From Spirochaetia bacterium UBA5763 (lineage in GTDB: Bacteria; Spirochaetota; UBA4802; UBA5550), in assembly GCA_002418835.1 (NCBI GenBank), contig DIEX01000019.1:124001-188000 (forward strand): 64,000 nt of DNA, read 5' to 3'. Position 1 is the first letter of the stretch. Each line of letters starts with the position of its first letter. The position numbers and the translations under genes are program-made. Below, in pieces: positions 24,945-33,901 of this stretch. The notes beneath the pieces are model-generated. The model was given only the letters and a program-made list of their open reading frames with translations, had not been told where the DNA came from and did not search any database.

Positions 24945-25121
24945 TTTATAGCTGCTTGCGATTGAATTAGAAGATCAATTTGTCATTCCGGTTTGTCCAT
25001 CGGGCAATACCGGAATCTTAATGTCAGAAACCAGTTCCTGAAACAGGATTTTTTATAATGCTTGCCTCTGTTATCACTCCAACCGGAATGACAGTGACCT
25101 AATCATTTTGTAATTCGCTAT
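24945..25121. repeat. MITE-like interspersed repeat, copy B
   Basis: A 177-bp stretch with nested inverted ends: inner TGTCATTCCGGTTTG against CAACCGGAATGACAG, and outer TTTATAGCTGCTTGCG against a weaker TTTTGTAATTCGCTATAA. It carries no ORF. Long blocks are shared with copy A at 13306-13548, and its right end is similar to 25886-25930. Confidence 0.8.
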
Positions 25122-25213
25122 AATTCCTCATAAACTCCGCTGAAAATTTACCGCATTTTTTTTGATTCCGCTCCTTTTCCGCGTTATACTTTACCTGTGA
25201 AAAGGAGATAACC

Positions 25214-25441
25214 ATGAAAACAGCTTACAGTGTGAAAGGGTATCTTTTGGATCAGGAGACCATAAGGCTGGAGGAGCCTCTGAACCGTGAAACCGGTGAT
25301 GTAAGGGTTATCATTGAGTTTGATGACAATACATGGAAAAAATATTCCAGGAGAAAAATGCATGGTATCCTGAAAGGTGAAATCATTCTGTCTGATGATT
25401 TCAATGAACCTCTTGATTGTTTCAGGGAGTATATGCTATGA
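25214..25441 (+). CDS. antitoxin of a VapBC-type pair
   Basis: A 75-residue protein immediately upstream of a PIN-domain toxin and overlapping it by 4 bases (ATGA), the usual antitoxin position. The N-terminal part (YSVKGYLLDQETIRLEEPLN) resembles small antitoxins with a beta-strand-rich start of the DUF2281-like kind, and the C-terminal part would wrap the toxin. An AAAGGAG ribosome site precedes it. Identification rests mainly on context. Confidence 0.8.
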   Translation: MKTAYSVKGYLLDQETIRLEEPLNRETGDVRVIIEFDDNTWKKYSRRKMHGILKGEIILSDDFNEPLDCFREYML

Positions 25442-25815
25442 ACTATCTGATTGATACTAATGTCCTTCTTGTTTACCTTGAGGGTGAACAGCTCCTGGAC
25501 CAGGATATTATCCGCAAAATCGAGTCTGAGGAGAACACCATCTACATAAGCGCGGCATCGCTTTGGGAGATTGCAATCAAGTCCAGCATGGGGAAGGTAC
25601 AGCTTAAACGCGGATTTGAAGAAACCCTTGCACTGGTGACAACCTCAAGGGAGTGGAAGATTATGGAGATAAGGCCGAAGCATCTAACTGTGCTCCATTC
25701 ACTTCCGTTTCATCACAGCGATCCATTTGACAGGCTTATACTTGCGCAGAGCATGGCTGAGGGGATTGAGCTGTTGCATACTGATCCGGTGTTTGACAGC
25801 TACAGGATGATGTAA
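25438..25815 (+). CDS. PIN-domain toxin (VapC-like ribonuclease)
   Basis: The PIN active site is present: Asp in MNYLIDTNVLLVYLEG, Glu in ISAASLWEIAIK, Asp in HHSDPFDRLILAQSM, and an Asp in LLHTDPVFDSY. These acidic residues coordinate Mg for cleavage of RNA, often tRNA or rRNA. The ATG at 25438 overlaps the antitoxin stop. Length (125 residues) is normal. The pair lies between two copies of the interspersed repeat (24945-25121 and 25886-25930), which may have helped its movement. Confidence 0.9.
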   Translation: MNYLIDTNVLLVYLEGEQLLDQDIIRKIESEENTIYISAASLWEIAIKSSMGKVQLKRGFEETLALVTTSREWKIMEIRPKHLTVLHSLPFHHSDPFDRLILAQSMAEGIELLHTDPVFDSYRMM

Positions 25816-25885
25816 CTGCCGACAGTCATTGAGACTGAACTGCCGGGGACTCATGAAACTGATGCTGTCAGATTCCCCCCTTCGC

Positions 25886-25930
25886 GGGAATGACAAGAAG
25901 TGAGTTATTTCAATTGTAAGCTGCTATAAA
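25886..25930. repeat. MITE-like repeat, partial copy C (right end)
   Basis: GGGAATGACA followed by about 20 bases and TTCAATTGTAAGCTGCTATAAA matches the right end of copy B. The last 22 bases are also an inverted copy of the left end of copy B at 24945-24966 with 19 matches. The left half of this copy is not clear. Confidence 0.65.
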
Positions 25931-25954
25931 CAAATACTTCAGGCAGGATGAACT

Positions 25955-27004
25955 ATGGCAAAAACATTAATCGTATCCACAATGGGCCCGGCGATAAATA
26001 ACAGGGAGGTCATAAAAAGCCTTATCAGCGCCGGTGTTGATATCTTCAGATTCAACTTCTCCCACGCTAAGAAAGAGAACCCCTTTGATGATGAACTGGT
26101 AATAATCAGTGAACTTAAAAAGGAGATGAACTGTGACGTGAAGATACTTGCCGACATTCAGGGGCCGAAGATCCGCATTGGTACCTTCGCAAAAGGGAGG
26201 GAGGAACTGAAACCCGGCGCTCCATTTACCTTAACTGTTAATCAGGTACAGGGTACTGGTGAAATCGTGCAGATTGATCACACCGGGATTTGCGGTGATG
26301 TTAAAAAAGGTTCGATTATACTGATAAATGACGGTGTGCTTAAACTTGAAGTAACAGATGTGACAGGTACTGATGTTATTACAAAAGTAATTTATGGCGG
26401 GATAATCTCCGACCGTAAGGGTGTGAACCTGCCGGGTGCGAAGGTCTCTCTCCCCGCCATGTCTGATAAGGATATGAAGGATCTTGAGTACATAGGAAAG
26501 AAAGGCTTTGATTATATTGCCGCATCTTTTGTCAGGAAAGAAACAGATGTGCGTAATGTCATTCAGGCAGCAAGAGACAACGGTTCGAAGGCGAAGATCA
26601 TTTCAAAGATTGAAACGCAGGAGGCTGTTGAGAATATCCGCGGCATTGTTGATGTATCGGATGGGATACTTGTGGCACGCGGCGACATGGCTATAGAACT
26701 TCCCTATGAATACCTGCCGATTATACAGAAGGTTATAATAAAACTCTGTAATGATAAAAAGAAATTTGTAATTACCGCAACCCAGATGCTTGAGTCTATG
26801 ATAAATAATCCTGTGCCCACAAGGGCGGAGATCACAGATGTGGCAAATGCTGTGATTGACGGCACAAGCGCTGTGATGCTCTCCGCTGAGACAGCAATGG
26901 GGAAATACCCGGTTGAGGCTGTTACTGTAATGGAGAGGATTCTCAGGAGTACAGAGAAAGCCTGGGAGGATAGAAAGATCACTTTTTCAGATATTCTCTG
27001 TTAA
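25955..27004 (+). CDS. pyk: pyruvate kinase lacking the C-terminal domain
   Basis: All catalytic motifs of pyruvate kinase are found: VSTMGPAINN, VDIFRFNFSHA, ADIQGPKIRIG, KIISKIETQEAVENI (catalytic Lys and metal Glu), ILVARGDMAIELP, TATQMLESMI and EITDVANAVIDGTSAVMLSA. This covers the A barrel and B lid, so phosphoenolpyruvate-to-pyruvate conversion should be possible. The protein stops at 349 residues, about 120 short of the usual 470, with no C domain, which normally holds the allosteric effector site. No C-domain sequence follows in any frame of the downstream gap. It stands alone. Confidence 0.9.
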   Translation: MAKTLIVSTMGPAINNREVIKSLISAGVDIFRFNFSHAKKENPFDDELVIISELKKEMNCDVKILADIQGPKIRIGTFAKGREELKPGAPFTLTVNQVQGTGEIVQIDHTGICGDVKKGSIILINDGVLKLEVTDVTGTDVITKVIYGGIISDRKGVNLPGAKVSLPAMSDKDMKDLEYIGKKGFDYIAASFVRKETDVRNVIQAARDNGSKAKIISKIETQEAVENIRGIVDVSDGILVARGDMAIELPYEYLPIIQKVIIKLCNDKKKFVITATQMLESMINNPVPTRAEITDVANAVIDGTSAVMLSAETAMGKYPVEAVTVMERILRSTEKAWEDRKITFSDILC

Positions 27005-27045
27005 GCTGATACTCTTCATGACGGTTTTGAGGTTTTGAGAATGGC

Positions 27046-27240
27046 TTTCCTCTCTGAGGGTCCGGGTTTGATCTTTTAGAGTCCGGTTTCCCACTCTGAG
27101 AGTCCGCGTTTGATCGTTTAGAGTGCAAGTTTCCTCCTTTGAAAGGCAAGCTTTCCTATTTTAGAAGCATAATTTCCTCTCCGGGAGGCAATTTTCTCTC
27201 TCCCTGATGTAAATGCCCCTTTCTATGAGGAGAAGTTCTG
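27046..27240. repeat. degenerate tandem repeat, about 43-bp unit
   Basis: Units begin with TTTCCT/TTTCCC at 27046, 27087, 27130 and 27173, with a weaker one near 27220. Units 1 and 2 are closest (both contain GTCCGxGTTTGATC followed by TTTAGAGT); units 3 and 4 are more decayed. It lies between pyk and fdhF and contains no ORF. The rest of this 417-bp gap should hold the promoter of the hydrogenlyase operon, but I see no clear sigma-54 or sigma-70 site. Confidence 0.65.
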
Positions 27241-27421
27241 TGACCGGGATGCGTACACATCTCTAAAACACCTTGTGCTCTAATATTGGTATCAGACAAA
27301 CTCCCATAGATCTACGGGCAGTAATCTTACACTATAAAGAGACCATTACCGATTGATTAAATCCGGTTTATAGCGATAATCAAAGCACGAATTCGGAATT
27401 ATATTTCATGCAGGGGGTTTT

Positions 27422-29722
27422 ATGAAAACAATCCAGACAACATGCCCGTACTGCGGAACAGGCTGTAATTTAGATCTGCACGTGGAAAACAACAGGATTA
27501 CGGGGGCCACTCCCGTAAAGAATCATCCGGTTAATGACGGTGAATTATGCTTAAAGGGTTTATATGGATGGGAGTTTGTTCATTCATCCGCGCGTTTAAC
27601 TAAACCGCTTATCCGTAAAAAGGACGGAGTATTTTCAAAAGAGGGCGTTCTTGAGGAGTCCACATGGGAAGAGGCCCTGGACTTAATGGCTGAGAAGATC
27701 AACCATGTGAAGAAAAGTTACGGGCCTGATGCCTTCATGGGGCTCTCTTCAGCAAGATGCACAAACGAGGAGAACTATATCTTCCAGAAATTTTTCAGGC
27801 AGGTGTTAGGTACGAACAACGTTGACCACTGCGCCCGGCTCTGACACGCTCCCACTGTAGCCGGTCTGGCTAAGAGTCTCGGAAACGGTTCAATGACCAA
27901 TGACCTCGCGGAGTTCAGCGAGTTCACAAAATGCTTTCTTATAACAGGTTCCAACACAAGTGAAAATCACCCCATAGTTGCGATGCACGTATTCAGGGCT
28001 CTTGATAAGGGCGCGAAGCTTATCGTCATCGATCCGCGGAAAACAGAGATGGCCAACAAGGCTGATGTATTTCTCCAGGTTCCTCCGGGATACAACATCC
28101 CTGTTATGAATTCACTTATTCACGTAATAATTAATGAAAATCTTTATGACAAAGAGTTTGTTGCAAACAGCACAAAGGGCTTTGAGTATCTGAAAGAATC
28201 GGTACAGGAGTATTCTCCTGAAGCTGTTTCAAAGATGACAGGTATTGATGCGGAACTTATTAAAAAGGCAGCCCGCATGTATGCTGAGAACAAACCATCG
28301 GCAATACTCTATGCAATGGGCCTTACACAGTTCTCACACGGCACAGGGAATGTATGGACAACATCAAACCTTGCCGCAATTACAGGGAACCTCGGTGTTA
28401 AGGGTGGAGGAGTTAACCCTCTGCGCGGCCAGAACAATGTGCAGGGCGCATGTATGGTTGGTGCTCTCCCGGCGAACCTCGCGAGCGGCAAGTCTGTAAC
28501 TGATGAAGCTGCAAGGAAGGAGTGCAATGATCTCTGGTGCTGCGAAGTTCCGTCAAAGCCAGGTATAGCTCTCACTGTTATTCCTGAGAATATCGAAAAC
28601 GGAAACATAAAGTTCCTCTGGGTATTCGGAGAGAACCCTGTTATGTCAGACCCTGACTCCAACCACTTTGTCCATGCTATTGAGCATCTGGACTTCATGG
28701 TGTCACAGGATATATTTCTTACTGAAACAGGGCTTAAGTCTGACATAGTTCTCCCTGCTGCGGCCTTCGCGGAGAAGGAGGGGACATTTGTTAATACATC
28801 CCGCCGTGTCCAGCTTGTTAACAAGGCTATTGACGCGCCGGGCGATGCCAGAGCTGACTGGGAGATTATCTCAATGGTTGCAGGTAAGTTAGGCGCTGAA
28901 GGTTTCGATTACAGGGACGCAAGGAATATCTGGGATGAGATAAGAATAATCAACCGCGGCCAGTTTGGCGGTATGGATATCAGGCGCCTCAAGGATATGA
29001 ACGGCATCAACGCTCCGTGTCCAAATCATCAGCATCCCGGTACACCTGTGCTTCATGAGGGGGGGAAGTTCACCACTCCTGACGGCAAGGCTCTTCTTAT
29101 CCCTGTTATTTTCACAGAGGACAATAAAGAGAAGGGGAACCTTGAGGAGCAGTGGCGAAAAAAACTTAACCTCGATAAAGACTATCCCATCATGGCGGGC
29201 TCACTTAATGAAAAGGCATCTGATAAGTTCCCGTTTATTATGACTACAGGGCGTTATGTGTATCAGTACCACACAGGGACAATGACAAGAAAGTGCAGGT
29301 CGCTTGAGACAGGCGCTGATATGTTCGGCCCCGCTGTAATCGAGATAGGCTTTGCCTCCGCAAAAAAAATCGGCATTACCACAGGCGATTACGTTAAGGT
29401 CTATAATGACAGGGGCGAGATTGCGGTAAAAGCAAGAGTAATGAACAGGATTAAAGATAATTATATATTCGGAAGTTTCCACTACTGGGAGGCCAATGTC
29501 AATGAGCTGACAAATCCTTCAGGCCTTGACCCTGTATGTAAAATTCCTGAACTGAAGGTTTCAGCAGTTAATGTTGCTAAAATTACTGAAGCTGAATACC
29601 TGAAGATACAGGGGAGCAAGAAGGAGAAGTTTCAGTCTGACAATAAATTTCACGGCGGCGATATGGCCCACCATGGGGCACATCAGAGTACTGCTGTAAA
29701 TTCCACAGGGAAGGAGGTGTAA
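27422..29722 (+). CDS. fdhF: formate dehydrogenase H, selenocysteine-containing (FdhF)
   Basis: The catalytic subunit of formate hydrogenlyase, which oxidises formate to CO2 at a Mo/W-bis-MGD site. It begins with a [4Fe-4S] motif (Cys8, Cys11, Cys15 and Cys43). An in-frame TGA at 27842-27844 follows VDHCARL and is followed by HAPTVAGLAKSLG, exactly where family members have selenocysteine (residue 141). A SECIS-like hairpin follows the TGA. Reading through gives 766 residues, close to the E. coli protein (715). Automatic tools would split it into two ORFs at the TGA. The His-rich C-terminus (HGGDMAHHGAHQS) is an extension. It is the first gene of the hyf-type operon, and the next gene starts 1 base after its stop. 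Confidence 0.96.
27842..27872 (+). promoter_or_regulatory. selenocysteine codon with bacterial SECIS hairpin
   Basis: TGA (27842-27844) is followed after 13 bases by stem TAGCC / GGCTA with the loop GGTCT. The loop matches the apical GGUCU loop of the E. coli fdhF SECIS that binds SelB. Confidence 0.92.
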
Positions 29723-29723
29723 C

Positions 29724-30338
29724 ATGTCATTTGTAGTAGATGAAAAATTAAACAGCTTTGTTATCTGCGATCCCAATAAATGTATGGCCTGTTACACATG
29801 CATGTCAGCATGTTATCAGTCAGCCAAAGAGAGAGGGAAAGTCGCGAAACCGAGACTGGTGGTTATTCACACCGAGTCCGGATCAATGCCGAACCAGTGC
29901 AGGCACTGCGAAGATGCTCCATGCGCCAGCGTATGCCCCACAGGTGCCATTAAATTCGGCGAGAATAAGATCGAGCTTCACGAGGAGCTCTGCATCGGGT
30001 GCAAGATGTGCGTCATGGCGTGCCCCTTCGGATGTGTGCTCCCTGAATCTGAACCTATGCCTTCAGTAAATTATATGTTTGAAGAACCGAACGATAAGTT
30101 TATCGGAATCGCAACAGGGGGCAAGTGTACTGCAGTGAAATGTGACCTCTGTGAAGGCAGAGCCGCGGGCCCTGCATGCGTTGAAGCCTGCCCAAATAAG
30201 GCGCTTTCCTATATAACACCTGGGAAGATGGAAGACGCAAGCCTTGATGGTAAATCAAGAAAGGCGGTACTTGATATTATTTCACGGGTTAAAAAAGGGG
30301 ACTCTTCAAAGAAAACTGATTCCGGTAAAGAGGTGTAA
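29724..30338 (+). CDS. 4Fe-4S ferredoxin subunit of formate hydrogenlyase (HycB/HydN type)
   Basis: A 204-residue polyferredoxin with four Cys groups: CDPNKCMACYTCMSAC, CRHCEDAPCASVCP, CIGCKMCVMACP and CDLCEGRAAGPACVEACP. This is the HycB/HyfA/HydN pattern of subunits that pass electrons from FdhF to the hydrogenase. It starts directly after fdhF and 2 bases before hyfB, so it is within the operon. No signal peptide, so it is cytosolic. Confidence 0.93.
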   Translation: MSFVVDEKLNSFVICDPNKCMACYTCMSACYQSAKERGKVAKPRLVVIHTESGSMPNQCRHCEDAPCASVCPTGAIKFGENKIELHEELCIGCKMCVMACPFGCVLPESEPMPSVNYMFEEPNDKFIGIATGGKCTAVKCDLCEGRAAGPACVEACPNKALSYITPGKMEDASLDGKSRKAVLDIISRVKKGDSSKKTDSGKEV

Positions 30339-30340
30339 AT

Positions 30341-32305
30341 ATGTCAGTGATATATTTAATGTTTATCGCGGGAGCCGTTGCTTCGCTCCTTCTGTATAAG
30401 TTTCAGAAAGCGGCCGCTTATATCGGCTTTGGTATACCGGCTGCCGCTTCTCTCTACGGGATCTGGTTTTTCTTCACGAACCTTACAGGCACAAGCGAGC
30501 TTGTGGTGCAGTTCCCTGTTATGGCCGCGAAGTTTACTCTTGATCCTCTGGGCGCTTTCTTTTCGCTGGTTATCTCACTTGTGGGATTCGCGGCATCTAT
30601 CTACGGTATTCACTATGCCGAAGAGTACAGGGAGAGCGTAAGTATCGGTGCCATGGGGTTTTTCTTTAACCTCTTCATGGCGTTTATGCTCATGGTTGTT
30701 TCGGCATCCCATGTGTTCTGGTTCATGGTATTCTGGGAGCTTATGACCCTGGCGTCATTCTTCCTGATACATTTTAACGATTCAGAGAAAACATCAAAGG
30801 CAACAATCCTTTACATGGTAATTGCACATGTGGGGGGAGCTGCAATACTTGCAGGTATGCTCCTTATGTCATCAGCAGCAGGTTCTTTCTACTTCCAGGA
30901 TTTTAAAGGTGCGGGAGTGGGGCCTGTTCTGGCAACAGTGTTGTTTCTTCTCTTCTTTTTCGGCTTCGGGTCAAAGGCCGGTGTATTTCCAATACACGTA
31001 TGGCTCCCTGAAGCTCACCCTGCTGCCCCATCGCATGTTTCGGCTCTGATGTCGGCAGTTATGATTAAAACAGCGATTTATGGTATCATCAGAACATGCA
31101 TGTGGCTCCCGCTCAATGAGTGGTGGGGCATTATGATTATTGTTTTCGGTGCTCTGTCAGCGCTGCTCGGTGTATTGTATGCTTTAACCCAGCATGATAC
31201 CAAGGCTCTTCTTGCGTATCACTCGGTTGAGAATATAGGCATAATCCTCCTCGGCTGCGGCGTAGGCTTCTACGGTATGGCAACCGGCAATGCTATACTG
31301 GCCGCAGCCGGTTTTATAGGGGGGCTCTATCACGTGATAAATCACGCCACATTCAAGGGGCTCCTCTTTCTCGGCGCGGGGAGTGTGATATTCCGCACTC
31401 ACACAAAGGATATGGAGATTCTCGGGGGACTCGGCAGAAAGATGCCCCTCACAGCATTCGCGTTCCTCATAGGCGCAATGGCAATCTCAGCTCTCCCTCC
31501 GCTTAACGGTTTTGTAAGTGAATGGTTTACATACCAGTCTCTCATCCAGGCGGCTTTAGGTTCAGGTGTTGCAGGTACAATAATTTTCACAATGGCAATA
31601 GTGGCCCTTGCTCTCACAGGTGTCCTTGCTGTTATGTGTTTTGTTAAAGTGTACAGTGTAATATTTACCGGAACCCCAAGGGATGAGAAGATATGGGAAC
31701 ACGCAAAGGAATCACCGGTGCTCATGGTTGCAGGTATGTTTGTTCTTGTGGCAGCATGCGTTGCCCTTGGTCTTGGCGCTCCTTACGCTGCTTCAAAGAT
31801 TATAGGTGTAACTACATCCATCACCGGTTCAGGATTCGATGCGGCTGCGGGTATCAGCGTGAAAGCTGTTTCAGGTTCAGTTGTGTCCCCTGTGCTCATC
31901 ACAATAATATTCGTATCAATGATCTTTGTCCCCATCATCTTTACAATGGTATTTAAAGACAGCACATCAACAATGAGGACAACAAAACCCTGGGCCTGCG
32001 GAGCAAAGTATTCTTCAAGAATGCAGATTACAGCTTCTCCATTCACAGGTTTTCTTAGACAGACAATGAACTGGCTCTACAGGAGTGAAGTCCACTTCGA
32101 GGAGACTAACGGATATTTCGGGAAGGTGAAGTACAGTTCTCACGCGAAGGATATCTGGTGGGATATAATTTATGTTCCAATCATTAAAGGTTTCAGCGGG
32201 CTTTCACAGATGCTGAGCGTTATTCAGAACGGCAGGATGCAGATATACGCTTCGTATGTGCTCATAATGCTGGCTGTCTTCATTATATTAGCGATTTTCG
32301 GGTAG
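30341..32305 (+). CDS. hyfB: hydrogenase membrane subunit HyfB (NuoL/MrpA-like)
   Basis: A 654-residue antiporter-like membrane subunit with about 16 helices. The conserved proton-channel segments are visible: FWELMTLASFFLIHFND with its Glu, GVFPIHVWLPEAHPAAPSHV, and KALLAYHSVENIGIILLG. The family is shared by complex I and group-4 [NiFe] hydrogenases, where it forms part of the ion-pumping arm. The C-terminal extension (WACGAKYSSRMQITASPF, a hallmark of HyfB/HycC) distinguishes it from HyfF. It begins 2 bases after the ferredoxin gene. Confidence 0.93.
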   Translation: MSVIYLMFIAGAVASLLLYKFQKAAAYIGFGIPAAASLYGIWFFFTNLTGTSELVVQFPVMAAKFTLDPLGAFFSLVISLVGFAASIYGIHYAEEYRESVSIGAMGFFFNLFMAFMLMVVSASHVFWFMVFWELMTLASFFLIHFNDSEKTSKATILYMVIAHVGGAAILAGMLLMSSAAGSFYFQDFKGAGVGPVLATVLFLLFFFGFGSKAGVFPIHVWLPEAHPAAPSHVSALMSAVMIKTAIYGIIRTCMWLPLNEWWGIMIIVFGALSALLGVLYALTQHDTKALLAYHSVENIGIILLGCGVGFYGMATGNAILAAAGFIGGLYHVINHATFKGLLFLGAGSVIFRTHTKDMEILGGLGRKMPLTAFAFLIGAMAISALPPLNGFVSEWFTYQSLIQAALGSGVAGTIIFTMAIVALALTGVLAVMCFVKVYSVIFTGTPRDEKIWEHAKESPVLMVAGMFVLVAACVALGLGAPYAASKIIGVTTSITGSGFDAAAGISVKAVSGSVVSPVLITIIFVSMIFVPIIFTMVFKDSTSTMRTTKPWACGAKYSSRMQITASPFTGFLRQTMNWLYRSEVHFEETNGYFGKVKYSSHAKDIWWDIIYVPIIKGFSGLSQMLSVIQNGRMQIYASYVLIMLAVFIILAIFG

Positions 32306-32314
32306 AGGGATAAA

Positions 32315-33250
32315 ATGAAAAGTTCAGATATACTCTATTTAATAATACAGGTTATCGCAATTATCCTCATAAGCCCTCTGCTTGACGGTGTTAAAAGGAT
32401 AATGATTGCGAAGTTTCAGAGCAGACGGGGCCCTGCGGATATATTCCAGACATACAGGGACATCATCAAGCTCTTTAAAAGATCAGAGACCATGCCTGAG
32501 TGCGGTACATGGGTTTTCCGTACAGCTCCGTACCTGATGTTTGCCATAATGGCAACTGTGATTGCAGTGCTTCCTATAATGCATTCAGGGAGCGCTCTCT
32601 CTGCGGCTGCGGATCTCTTCCTTATAGTTTACCTCTTTGCTCTCATGAGGTTTGTATTCGGAGTGGCTTCAGTAGATTCAGGTAACCCTTTCGCAGGTAT
32701 CGGCGGCAGCAGAGAGCAGATGGTTGCTCTCTTTGTTGAACCGACGATTATACTCTCATCTGTGGTTGTTGTTTTCCCTGCGGGGGGACTTACTAACCTT
32801 GTGGAGATTAAAAATTTCGTCAGCTCTCCGCAGATACTGAAGGTGCTCCCGGTGTTTATCTTCTCCGGTGTTGCTTTCCTCTTTGCAACTTATGTTGAAA
32901 CAGGGAAGAAGCCTTTTGACGTTGCAGAGGCGGAGCAGGAGATCCAGGAGGGCCTTCTTGCTGAATACGCGGGTAAAAGACTGGCACTTGCGCACGGCGC
33001 ACTCATTCTCAAACAGATTGCCATAGTGGGGCTTTTTATTACAATATATATCCCCTGGCCTGTTGTTGGGAACCCTTTTGTTTCACTGGTACTCTTTCTA
33101 ATCAAGCTTGTTGTGTTCTATTACTTTGCATCCTTTGTTGAAGGTGTGAGCACACGCCTCCGCATAGGAGACACAAGGCTTGCGGCATCAGGCGCATTCG
33201 CCCTTGCCTTTATTTCACTGATACTTTTTGTAATAGGGAGGGTAGGATAA
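32315..33250 (+). CDS. hyfC: hydrogenase membrane subunit HyfC (NuoH-like)
   Basis: A 311-residue membrane subunit with the NuoH/HycD motifs: LLDGVKRIMIAKFQSRRGPA in the first cytosolic loop and ETGKKPFDVAEAEQEIQEG in the loop that contacts the hydrogenase module. It links the peripheral arm to the membrane arm. Its stop codon overlaps the next start by one base. Confidence 0.94.
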   Translation: MKSSDILYLIIQVIAIILISPLLDGVKRIMIAKFQSRRGPADIFQTYRDIIKLFKRSETMPECGTWVFRTAPYLMFAIMATVIAVLPIMHSGSALSAAADLFLIVYLFALMRFVFGVASVDSGNPFAGIGGSREQMVALFVEPTIILSSVVVVFPAGGLTNLVEIKNFVSSPQILKVLPVFIFSGVAFLFATYVETGKKPFDVAEAEQEIQEGLLAEYAGKRLALAHGALILKQIAIVGLFITIYIPWPVVGNPFVSLVLFLIKLVVFYYFASFVEGVSTRLRIGDTRLAASGAFALAFISLILFVIGRVG

Positions 33251-33897
33251 TGGAACTCGGACTGATTGTCGGTTTATCATTTCTTCTGGCCGCGTTGTCT
33301 TTCATGGTTATTGAAAACCGCGGCCTCGCGAGGGCGACACATCTTTACGCTCTCCAGACACTTACGCTTGTTTTAATTTTTCTTGCCATAGCATGGGAAC
33401 ACTCAATCGGTGTTCTGTATATATGGGCCGGAACAGCTTTTTTCACCAAGGTTCTCCTTGTTCCCTTTCTTATACTTCTTGTTATAAAAAAGACAGGGAT
33501 TAAGCATGAGGAGGCTCCATTCGGCGGGCTGTTCCATCCGTTTATTTCTCTCGGTGTATCGATAGCTGTGGCTATCATGCTTGAACCGATCTTTATAAAG
33601 TTTTCGCTTCTGAAACTTCAGATACCGATTATTGTTTCGATATTTGTATTCATGATGGGGATACTGGGACTTGTGTTCAGAAAATCTGCTGTAAAACAGA
33701 TTCTCGCGTACTGCCTTTTTGAAAACGGCGTGCATCTGACACTTGCTCTTACCGCATACAATGCCCCGGAAACTATCGAAATCGGTATACTCACTGATGC
33801 TATCTTTTCAGTAATAGTTATGGGAGCGCTCGCTATGAGGTTTTTCAATCATTTCGGTTCTCTTGATACTTCACAAGCGAATGAACTAAAGGGGTAA
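33250..33897 (+). CDS. hyfE: hydrogenase membrane subunit HyfE (NuoK-related)
   Basis: A 215-residue hydrophobic protein with about seven membrane segments. The middle (GLVFRKSAVKQILAYCLFEN) resembles the NuoK part of HyfE. HyfE is present in hydrogenase-4-type complexes but not in the smaller Hyc (hydrogenase-3) complex, which is evidence for the Hyf architecture with more pump subunits. It overlaps hyfC by 1 base and precedes hyfF by 4. Confidence 0.9.
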   Translation: MELGLIVGLSFLLAALSFMVIENRGLARATHLYALQTLTLVLIFLAIAWEHSIGVLYIWAGTAFFTKVLLVPFLILLVIKKTGIKHEEAPFGGLFHPFISLGVSIAVAIMLEPIFIKFSLLKLQIPIIVSIFVFMMGILGLVFRKSAVKQILAYCLFENGVHLTLALTAYNAPETIEIGILTDAIFSVIVMGALAMRFFNHFGSLDTSQANELKG

Positions 33898-33901
33898 GTG
33901 T

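Noticed and set aside
24945..25121. CRISPR-like or insertion-sequence origin for the repeat
   Set aside because: There is no regular repeat-spacer pattern and no transposase ORF; nested inverted ends and dispersed copies fit a MITE-like element better.
27360..27421. Sigma-54 promoter ahead of fdhF as in E. coli formate hydrogenlyase
   Set aside because: I found no TGGCAC-N5-TTGCA-like pair at suitable distance in the 27005-27421 gap.
27842..27892. Frameshift or premature stop splitting formate dehydrogenase into two ORFs
   Set aside because: Both parts are in the same frame, the TGA sits at the family's selenocysteine position, and a SECIS-like hairpin follows.
28309..28824. 171-codon minus-strand ORF inside fdhF
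   Set aside because: It lies entirely opposite a conserved catalytic domain and has no ribosome site or family resemblance.
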